Source: an uncultured Porphyromonas sp.
Lineage (GTDB): Bacteria; Bacteroidota; Bacteroidia; Bacteroidales; Porphyromonadaceae
Reading direction: 5' to 3'
Assembly (NCBI GenBank): GCA_945867245.1
Contig: CAMBHQ010000034.1
Location: forward strand, 1 to 7,821
DNA length: 7,821 bases
Shown here: positions 1 through 4,817 of the stretch, piece after piece
How the letters are laid out: each line of letters opens with the position of its first letter
How positions within the stretch are numbered: position 1 is the first letter of the stretch
Translations under genes and position numbers: made by a program
Notes under the pieces: model-generated
What the model was told of the DNA's origin: nothing
What the model saw: only the letters and a program-made list of their open reading frames with translations
The model's database searches: none

Positions 1-24
1 GTGGGAGAGTAGGTAGCTGCCAGT
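1..24 (+). rRNA. rrf: 5S ribosomal RNA, 3' end only (partial)
   Basis: The first bases, GTGGGAGAGTAGGTAGCTGC followed by CAG, match the conserved 3' end of bacterial 5S rRNA (compare GCGAGAGTAGGGAACTGCCAG in E. coli, from memory). The 5' part lies outside the window. A strong terminator follows within about 10 bases, as expected at the end of a 16S-23S-5S operon. The exact 3' end is uncertain by a few bases. Confidence 0.85.
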
Positions 25-30
25 TTTGCG

Positions 31-65
31 AGAGCCTCTTGGTCCAAGGACCGAGGGGCTCTTTT
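31..65 (+). terminator. Rho-independent terminator of the rRNA operon
   Basis: AGAGCCTCTTGGTCC (31-45) pairs with GGACCGAGGGGCTCT (48-62) over 15 bp, including two G-U wobbles, and a T run follows (62-65). It lies just after the 5S rRNA 3' end and therefore closes the rRNA transcript. Confidence 0.9.
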
Positions 66-78
66 GCGTTTAGGGCTT

Positions 79-113
79 AGTGGTCAGTGGTCGGTGGTCA
101 GTGGCTAGTGGTC
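79..113. repeat. Heptamer tandem repeat, five units
   Basis: Five consecutive 7-base units are visible: AGTGGTC, AGTGGTC, GGTGGTC, AGTGGCT and AGTGGTC. They lie between the rRNA terminator and the next terminator, in a stretch with no gene. Units differ by one or two bases, so the tract is partly decayed. It may vary in length between strains through slippage; no function is apparent. Confidence 0.75.
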
Positions 114-151
114 GGTATTAGCAAGTGTAGATGCCTGGAGGCGCAATAAAG

Positions 152-198
152 AAGCCCTCCTGCAGGTGCGCGGTAGTGCGGCCTGTAGGAGGGCTTTT
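152..198. terminator. Probable bidirectional terminator between the rRNA operon and queC
   Basis: AAGCCCTCCTGCAGG (152-166) pairs with CCTGTAGGAGGGCTT (182-196), a 15-bp stem with one G-U pair and a 15-base loop. On the plus strand it is followed by a short T run. On the minus strand it is followed by a T-rich stretch (CTTTATT). It lies about 125 bp beyond the queC stop, so it probably ends queC transcription and backs up the rRNA terminator. Confidence 0.75.
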
Positions 199-322
199 AA
201 TGCTTTAGCCCTGCCCCAAAGAGTTTGAGCGCCTTGTGGGGCGGGTCCGGCTGGATGTCGAGAAGGAGCTGAGCGGTGTAAGGGCAACTGCGGCTTGGAT
301 ACGAGTCGAGGCTATTGCACGA

Positions 323-994
323 CTACTTATTTAGATACAGGGTGGGGTCGGGGATTCCGGCCTGTTGCATGGCTTCTCGGCGCTCGCGACAAGTGGCGCA
401 GACGCCACATTGGGTGCTACCCCCTTGATAACAGCTCCAGGTACGGCTGTAGTCGATGCCTAGGCGACCCCCGATGCCTGCGATGTCGGTCTTACTAATA
501 TCTGTGTAGGGCGCTCTGAGCTGTACGCTATTACTTGTGCCGGCCTCGATCGCCTCCATCATCGGCAGGATGAAGCTACGACGGCAGTCTGGATAGATAG
601 CATGATCCCCGAAGTGATTAGCAATGTATATCTCGCTAAGCTCATGACTCTCAGCCAGACCTGCCGCAATGCTTAGCATAATCCCATTGCGGAAGGGAAC
701 GACGGTGCTAGCCATATTCTCGGCATTGTAGGCCTCTGTGGGTATTGCCCCGCCCGAGAGGAGGAGGTCGCTACGGAAGTACTCATTCATAAAGGAGAGA
801 GGTATCGTGATATGCTTGATACCGAGCTTGGCACAATGCTCCACCGCATAGGGGATTTCCGAGGCGTTGTGCTTACTCCCGTAGTCGAAGGATACGGCCA
901 TGGCGATGCGCTCCTGATAGTCGTAGAGGAGGGTCACGCTATCCATACCTCCAGATAGTACGATTAATCCTGTCTTTTGCTTGATAGTCTTCAT
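323..994 (-). CDS. queC: 7-cyano-7-deazaguanine (preQ0) synthase QueC
   Basis: QueC converts 7-carboxy-7-deazaguanine to preQ0 using ATP and ammonia, a cytoplasmic step toward queuosine at tRNA position 34. From the start chosen here the protein has 223 residues, normal for the family. The PP-loop ATP-binding motif LSGGMDS is at residues 13-19. Four C-terminal cysteines (C188, C196, C199, C202) form the structural zinc site. The start at 994 puts the PP-loop close to the N-terminus as in known QueC proteins; the ATG at 1069 would add 25 atypical residues and run through the divergent control region. There is no clear ribosome binding site, as is common in Bacteroidota. The gene stands alone and diverges from sodB; other queuosine genes are not in the window. 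After the TAG stop the same frame stays open for about 38 more codons, ending at a TAA near 203. Confidence 0.95.
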   Translation of the reverse strand: MKTIKQKTGLIVLSGGMDSVTLLYDYQERIAMAVSFDYGSKHNASEIPYAVEHCAKLGIKHITIPLSFMNEYFRSDLLLSGGAIPTEAYNAENMASTVVPFRNGIMLSIAAGLAESHELSEIYIANHFGDHAIYPDCRRSFILPMMEAIEAGTSNSVQLRAPYTDISKTDIAGIGGRLGIDYSRTWSCYQGGSTQCGVCATCRERREAMQQAGIPDPTLYLNK

Positions 995-1018
995 AATAGG
1001 CAAAGGTAAACATATTCG

Positions 1019-1074
1019 TTTATATGGGGTTATTAGGGTAGAGCAACAGCTCACAGCAATATAAACCATATAAA
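1019..1074. promoter_or_regulatory. Concentric inverted repeats in the queC-sodB divergent control region
   Basis: TTTATATGG (1019-1027) and CCATATAAA (1066-1074) form a perfect 9-bp inverted repeat separated by 38 bp. GAGC (1041-1044) and GCTC (1049-1052) form a second, inner repeat. Both have the same centre, 1046.5. The arms place the same CCATATAAA-type box upstream of each divergent gene in matching orientation, ending about 12 bp from the sodB start and about 24 bp from the queC start. This could be a shared operator or paired promoter elements; the role is inferred. No exact TAnnTTTG -7 box for sodB was seen. Confidence 0.45.
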
Positions 1075-1086
1075 ACAGACATAACC

Positions 1087-1662
1087 ATGAAGTTTGAGCT
1101 TCTTACCCTCCCTTACGCGGACAACGCGCTAGAGCCTGTAATCAGTGCCGAGACCATCGCTTTCCACCACGGTAAGCACCTAGCCGGATATGTATCTACG
1201 CTGAATACCCTCATCGAAGGTACTGAGTTTGCAGAGGCTAGCCTCGAAGAAATCGTTAAGAAGAGCGAAGGCCCTATCTTCAACAACGCTGGTCAGCTCC
1301 TCAACCACAACCTATACTTCACGCAGTTTGCGCCTAACGCTGGAGGCAAGCCAACAGGCAAGCTACTCGCTGCTATCGAGGCTAAGTGGGGTAGTTTCGA
1401 AGCTTTCCAGGCTGAGTTCCTAACGGCTTGTACGACGCTCTTTGGCTCGGGCTGGGCATGGCTCGCATGCGATGCTGAGGGTAACCTAGAGATTACCAAG
1501 GAGGCTAACGGTAGCAACCCTGTGGTGCGTGGCCTAAAGCCCCTGATGGGTATCGACGTGTGGGAGCACGCTTACTACCTCAGCTATCAGAACCGCCGTG
1601 CCGACCACGTCAAGGATGTGTGGAACATCATTGACTGGAACGTAGTGGCTGAGCGTTACTAA
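1087..1662 (+). CDS. sodB: Superoxide dismutase, Fe/Mn family
   Basis: This cytoplasmic enzyme disproportionates superoxide to oxygen and hydrogen peroxide, protecting an anaerobe during air exposure. At 191 residues it is full length. Metal ligands are visible as H27 (FHHGKH), H74 (LNHNLYF), D157 and H161 (DVWEHAYY); Y35 is the usual gateway tyrosine. Gln70 (NNAGQ) is the Fe-type position for the active-site glutamine. Gly155 is shared with the P. gingivalis cambialistic enzyme, which works with either Fe or Mn. Residue 142, Ala in P. gingivalis and Gln in typical Mn enzymes, is Gly here. The sequence is very close to P. gingivalis SOD, so it is probably cambialistic, though metal use cannot be read with certainty. 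It is transcribed alone, with a strong terminator 37 bp after the stop. Confidence 0.96.
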   Translation: MKFELLTLPYADNALEPVISAETIAFHHGKHLAGYVSTLNTLIEGTEFAEASLEEIVKKSEGPIFNNAGQLLNHNLYFTQFAPNAGGKPTGKLLAAIEAKWGSFEAFQAEFLTACTTLFGSGWAWLACDAEGNLEITKEANGSNPVVRGLKPLMGIDVWEHAYYLSYQNRRADHVKDVWNIIDWNVVAERY

Positions 1663-1698
1663 TATTAGCAGTTGCCCATAGGGGCAAGGCTTGAATAT

Positions 1699-1742
1699 AA
1701 TAGGTCCGGGGCTGTCATCTGACAGCTCCGGACCTATTTGTT
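1699..1742 (+). terminator. Terminator of sodB
   Basis: Bases 1699-1717 pair with 1720-1738 to form a 19-bp stem with a single G-U pair and a 2-base loop that would open to about 4 bases. T-rich sequence (TATTTGTTT) overlaps the end. It begins 37 bp after the sodB stop. The A-rich start of the stem gives some terminator potential on the other strand too. Confidence 0.9.
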
Positions 1743-1911
1743 TATTACATCAGGATAAAGTCGAATCTCTAGCAATACGCTCCGCAGTTTATGCCAGTGC
1801 AATATCGCAGTTGTATTGGGAATGTGGAGATGGGAGGTGAGCGAAGACTATTGTATAAAGTGGCACTAGCTTCGTTGTTTGCCACATTCGCGCTCGTTCA
1901 GTAGTTAGTGT

Positions 1912-1955
1912 ACACTTGTTCACCTAATAGGCGGACAAGTGTCTGCCTAGTAGGT
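1912..1955. repeat. Overlapping inverted repeats with mutually exclusive pairing
   Basis: ACACTTGTTC (1912-1921) can pair with GGACAAGTGT (1933-1942), 10 bp with one wobble. ACCTAATAGGCGGACA (1922-1937) can pair with TGTCTGCCTAGTAGGT (1940-1955), 16 bp with one mismatch and one wobble. The arms overlap, so only one hairpin can form at a time. A perfect palindrome GTGTACAC (1908-1915) adjoins. The cluster lies between the two pieces of the nuclease relic, at or near the inferred deletion junction. Confidence 0.6.
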
Positions 1956-2134
1956 CGACAGCAGAGGATCTAGTACAGGCTCTCCCGAAGTCGAAGGATG
2001 AGGACAATCCGCCTAACCTTATCCCTATGAGACCGAGCAAAGGCCTCGTATGGTGTGCTACTGCACAGTCTCTAGATAGCTCCCTCTCGGCCTGCACTTG
2101 GCTCGCCTGGGCTGTCTATGTGCCGAGTTTTGAG

Positions 2135-2142
2135 TACCTTTG
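2135..2142 (+). promoter_or_regulatory. Candidate -7 promoter element for the trmB-mrp-rnpB cluster
   Basis: TACCTTTG fits the Bacteroidota primary sigma factor -7 consensus TAnnTTTG exactly and ends 25 bp before the first ATG at 2168. No convincing TTTG -33 box was found at the expected spacing, so this is a candidate only. It would drive the acidic-protein gene and possibly everything downstream. Confidence 0.45.
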
Positions 2143-2167
2143 GCGTATAAATAAGCAGTAACTAATT

Positions 2168-2497
2168 ATGGCAGAAGAAATACTCGGATATGACGACCTC
2201 GAAGCGGTTGCCTTTATCCGCAATTATATCCCACAGGACCTCAAAGAGCGTGTTAGCGATGACGATATTATCTACTTCGTGGACCTTATCTACGACTTTT
2301 ACGAGAGCCGTGGCATCCTAGGCGAAGACCTAGACGATGAGGAGGGTGAGTTTGAGTTTGATGACGAGGAACTACTCGACTATGTGGTCAAGAACGCCAA
2401 GAAAGACGAAGTGGGGCAGTTTAGCAAGGACGAAATTCGCTTCATCGTACAGGGGGAGATGGCCTATAGCGAGTCTCTAGGACTCTTCGAGGACTAA
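2168..2497 (+). CDS. Small, strongly acidic protein of unknown function
   Basis: I do not recognise a named family. The 109-residue product is very acidic: by hand count about 34 Asp/Glu against 9 Lys/Arg. Acid clusters lie at residues 31-33, 53-59 and 61-68, with aromatic and hydrophobic residues between them (for example IIYFVDLIYDFYE, 34-46), suggesting a compact helical domain and an acidic linker around 53-70. There is no signal peptide, membrane segment, cysteine pair or catalytic motif. It is the first gene of the plus-strand cluster, 9 bp ahead of trmB, and follows a candidate promoter at 2135. Such charge could suit binding to a basic protein or mimicry of nucleic acid, but that is speculation. 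The start is the first ATG, and the reading frame is clearly coding in style. Confidence 0.85.
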   Translation: MAEEILGYDDLEAVAFIRNYIPQDLKERVSDDDIIYFVDLIYDFYESRGILGEDLDDEEGEFEFDDEELLDYVVKNAKKDEVGQFSKDEIRFIVQGEMAYSESLGLFED

Positions 2498-2506
2498 GCC
2501 GTTAGC

Positions 2507-3259
2507 ATGGGTAAAAACAAACTAGCGAAGTTCGCTCAGATGGAGGGCTATCCGCATGTCTTCCAGTATCCGTGGGCGCGTATTAGTCAGGAGACTTTCC
2601 CGCATAAAGGGCGTTGGCGTGAGGATTTCTTCGGCAACGATAACCCGATAGTGCTGGAGCTGGGTTGTGGCAAGGGCGAGTATGCCGTAGGGCTAGCCTC
2701 ACGCTTTGCCGATAAGAACTTCATCGGTGTAGATATCAAGGGGGCACGTATGTGGACGGGTGCCAAAGATAGTCTAGAGCGTGGCCTAAAGAACGTCGCC
2801 TTCCTGCGCACGGAGATAGAGCTACTGGAGCACTTCTTTGCCCCTGGCGAGGTGGATGAGTTGTGGATAACCTTCCCCGACCCTCAGATGAAAAAGGTTA
2901 GCAAGCGCCTAACGGGGACGACCTTTATAGCCCGTTATCTGCGCTTACTGCGCCCAGGTGGTGTCATTCACCTCAAGAGCGATAGCCCCTTCCTATATAC
3001 ATATACCAAGGCTATGGTGGAGCTAAACGGCTTCGAGGTGCTGACGGACACGAGCGACCTGTACGCCGGCGAAGTCGTGAGCGATATTCTCGATATTAAG
3101 ACCTATTACGAGCAGCAGTGGCTGGCACGTGGGCTGACCATCAAGTATTTACAATTTGTGCCTGCATTGCCCGAGGGCGGTCTACAAGAGCCAGATATTG
3201 ATATCGAGTACGACGACTATCGTAGCTTCGGGCGCAATGCACGTACGCTGCTACAGTAG
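2507..3259 (+). CDS. trmB: tRNA (guanine-N7-)-methyltransferase TrmB
   Basis: TrmB uses S-adenosylmethionine to make m7G at position 46 of the tRNA variable loop. The protein has 250 residues. The SAM-binding motif I is [11 protein letters not shown] (49-59), followed by GVDIKGARM (74-82), with D76 at the end of the second strand. The family motif usually written NFPDPWPKKRH is [14 protein letters not shown] here (122-135): the PDP core is intact, the Trp is replaced by Gln, and the basic patch is rearranged. I believe this form is usual in Bacteroidota. The C-terminal tRNA-contact motif T-x-Y-E is at 199-202. The gene follows the acidic-protein gene by 9 bp and precedes mrp by 23 bp, so co-transcription is likely. 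It has no paired Shine-Dalgarno sequence. Confidence 0.95.
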   Translation: MGKNKLAKFAQMEGYPHVFQYPWARISQETFPHKGRWREDFFGNDNPIVLELGCGKGEYAVGLASRFADKNFIGVDIKGARMWTGAKDSLERGLKNVAFLRTEIELLEHFFAPGEVDELWITFPDPQMKKVSKRLTGTTFIARYLRLLRPGGVIHLKSDSPFLYTYTKAMVELNGFEVLTDTSDLYAGEVVSDILDIKTYYEQQWLARGLTIKYLQFVPALPEGGLQEPDIDIEYDDYRSFGRNARTLLQ

Positions 3260-3282
3260 GCACATAATAACAGACTATTAAG

Positions 3283-4389
3283 ATGACATTATATCCCAAT
3301 CTAATCCTCGAAGCCCTCAGCAAGGTGCGCTACCCCGGTAACGGACAGAACCTCGTAGAGGCCGGCATGGTAGAGGATGATATTCGTATTGAGGGGAACA
3401 AGGTAAGTTTCTCTCTGATATTCGACAAGCCTAACTCACCCTTTATCAAGAGTGTCGTTAAGGCAGCAGAGGCAGCCATCCTAGCCTATGTGGGCGAGGA
3501 CGTAGATATTAAAGGCAATATAGCCGTCAAGGTACCCGAGCTACAGCCCAAGGTGGAAGCGAAGCTCCTGCCCGAGGTAAAGAACGTCGTGGCTATCTTC
3601 TCGGGCAAGGGTGGGGTAGGCAAGAGCACCGTCTCTGCCAACCTAGCAGTGGCCCTGGCTCAGGCTGGCTATAAGGTCGGTCTTTTGGATGCCGATATCT
3701 TCGGCCCTTCGGCGCCTATCATGTTTGGTTGCGAGGATGCACGCCCAGTGCTGGAGGAGGTAGACGGGCGCGAGCTGATAGCTCCTATCGAGCGTCATGG
3801 GGTTAAGCTCCTATCGATGGGCTTTTTCGTAGACAAGAATAGCCCTGTGCTATGGCGTGGTAGCATGGCGAGCAATGCTCTGAAGCAACTCCTGAGCGAG
3901 GGCAACTGGGGCGAGCTCGATTACTTGCTCCTCGATATGCCTCCGGGGACGAGCGATATTCACCTAACGCTGGTGCAGACGCTGGGCCTTACGGGGGCTC
4001 TGGTGGTAACTACGCCTCAGCAGGTAGCCTTAGCCGATGCTATCAAGGGTATAGGTATGTTCCTCGATGAGAAAATCGGGGTACCTGTGCTGGGCTTGGT
4101 AGAGAATATGGCTTGGTTTACGCCTGCCGAATTGCCACAGAATAAGTACTATATCTTTGGCAAGGATGGCGGTCGTCAGTTGGCTGCCGAGCTAGGTATT
4201 CCGCTCCTAGGGCAGATACCTCTGGTGCAAAGCATCTGTGAGAGTGGGGATAGCGGGGCGCCTGCAGCGACGCACGAGGGCAGTCTAACGGGGGCTTTCT
4301 TCCGTCAGCTAGCGCAGAATGTGGCGGAGGCGGTAGAGCGTCGTAATGCCGAGCTAGACCCCACGAAGAAAGTAGAAATAACGAAGTAA
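3283..4389 (+). CDS. mrp: Mrp/ApbC-type P-loop ATPase (Fe-S cluster carrier family)
   Basis: Mrp/ApbC/NBP35 proteins are cytoplasmic dimeric ATPases that bind and hand over Fe-S clusters. This 368-residue protein has an N-terminal MIP18/DUF59-like domain (about 5-85) and a deviant-Walker ATPase domain: P-loop SGKGGVGKST (107-116), switch region DADIFGPSAP (136-145) and Walker B-like LLLDMPPGTSD (215-225). Most family members then have ENMxxFxCPxC, whose two cysteines hold a bridging cluster. Here the equivalent stretch reads VENMAWFTPAELPQN (273-287) with no cysteine. The only cysteines are C150 and C319, so it may carry clusters differently or do another job. The pattern may be typical of its phylum. 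It lies 23 bp after trmB, and its stop codon is only 11 bp before the RNase P RNA. Confidence 0.93.
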   Translation: MTLYPNLILEALSKVRYPGNGQNLVEAGMVEDDIRIEGNKVSFSLIFDKPNSPFIKSVVKAAEAAILAYVGEDVDIKGNIAVKVPELQPKVEAKLLPEVKNVVAIFSGKGGVGKSTVSANLAVALAQAGYKVGLLDADIFGPSAPIMFGCEDARPVLEEVDGRELIAPIERHGVKLLSMGFFVDKNSPVLWRGSMASNALKQLLSEGNWGELDYLLLDMPPGTSDIHLTLVQTLGLTGALVVTTPQQVALADAIKGIGMFLDEKIGVPVLGLVENMAWFTPAELPQNKYYIFGKDGGRQLAAELGIPLLGQIPLVQSICESGDSGAPAATHEGSLTGAFFRQLAQNVAEAVERRNAELDPTKKVEITK

Positions 4390-4400
4390 TAGAGCGCTTA

Positions 4401-4780
4401 GGCAGAGGGGCGGTCTGTCGCGTCCTTGGCTTTATGGCCATGCGATGAGGAACGTCCGGGCAACGCAGAGCACCATACTACCTAACGGGTAGCAGGCCGC
4501 GAGGTTTGAGTAGCGTAACAGAGAATAACAGCCTCCTAGACCTCGGTCTAGCGATGGTGATGGTGAAAAGGTGAGGTAAGAGCTCACCGGTCCTGTTGGC
4601 GACAGCAGGAGCCGTACGCCTTATGGGTTGCAAGATCATGTAAACCGACGTTATGAGGGTTGCTCGCCCCAGTCGGAGGGTAGATTGCTAGAGCCATGCA
4701 GAGATGTATGGTCGAGATAAATGACAGACACCATGGGGCACGTATCCGTGGCACAGAACCCGGCTTATAGCCCCTCTGCC
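4401..4780 (+). ncRNA. rnpB: RNase P RNA, type A
   Basis: This is the catalytic RNA of RNase P, which removes 5' leaders from tRNA precursors. P1 is a perfect 11-bp stem (4401-4411 with 4770-4780). P2 is a perfect 7-bp stem (4413-4419 with 4723-4729). The conserved core starts at GAGGAACGTCCGGGC (4447-4461) and closes with ACAGAACCCGGCTTAT (4753-4768), the two strands of P4. ACAGAGAATAACAGCC, GGTAAGAGCTCACCGG and GTAAACC match other conserved blocks. GGGTAG (4678-4683) followed by GAGCC fits the L15 loop that binds the tRNA CCA end. Base 4453 is C where the common core has A. The gene begins 11 bp after the mrp stop, with no TAnnTTTG box visible just upstream, and no hairpin-plus-T-run follows it. 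It may be cut from a longer transcript or use an unrecognised promoter inside mrp. Ends are set by P1 and may be off by a few bases. Confidence 0.95.
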
Positions 4781-4817
4781 CCTGCTCATTACTGATATAT
4801 ATGATGAGGATACCTAG

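Larger units (their letters stand above)
1745..2161 (+). pseudogene. Decayed DUF1016/YhcG-type nuclease gene (tentative)
   Basis: This 505-bp gap between sodB and the next gene has no intact long reading frame, but one frame reads like two ends of a DUF1016 (YhcG, PDDEXK-related) protein. The first piece (1745-1837) contains AVYASAISQLYWECG, resembling the N-terminal family pattern AVN...LYWxIG. The second piece (1931-2158) contains STAEDLVQ, DEDNPPNLI and GLVWCATAQSLD, resembling the C-terminal patterns SAVDDLV, DNPPIGLIL and LVxYATAGLD. Both pieces are in the same frame, separated by four stops (TGA 1838, TAA, TAA and TAG 1928), and the whole middle of a normal protein of about 350 residues is missing. 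The TAA at 2159 would be the old stop. The match comes from memory of family motifs without alignment, so it is tentative. An ATG at 2027 could start a 44-codon remnant, but I see no sign it is expressed. Confidence 0.42.

Noticed and set aside
105..287. 60-codon minus-strand frame near the rRNA terminator, and similar frames inside queC, sodB, trmB, mrp, tadA and rnz
   Set aside because: They overlap terminators or strongly supported genes in other frames and have Arg/Ser/Pro-rich compositions typical of shadow frames.
1001..1008. TACCTTTG on the minus strand as the queC promoter
   Set aside because: It fits TAnnTTTG but lies only 6 bases before the ATG, with no -33 partner at normal spacing; it would need a leaderless transcript.
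995..1069. Longer QueC starting at the ATG at 1069
   Set aside because: It would add 25 residues unlike QueC N-termini ahead of the PP-loop and occupy the divergent control region; the ATG at 994 gives the family length.
995..1086. preQ1 riboswitch upstream of queC
   Set aside because: No recognisable preQ1-I hairpin with its A-rich tail, and no larger class II or III arrangement, was found on the minus strand.
2086..2131. Hairpin CTCGGC / GCCGAG followed by TTTT as a terminator
   Set aside because: The stem is only 6 bp with a 30-base loop, and there is no intact gene upstream to terminate after the sodB terminator; probably chance.
2027..2161. 44-codon reading frame starting at ATG 2027
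   Set aside because: It coincides with the C-terminal piece of the nuclease relic, has no ribosome site or partner, and is better explained as a remnant.
1743..2167. 6S RNA, tmRNA or SRP RNA in the sodB-downstream gap
   Set aside because: No tmRNA T-loop or CCA end, no SRP conserved loop and no long closing stem typical of 6S RNA could be found.
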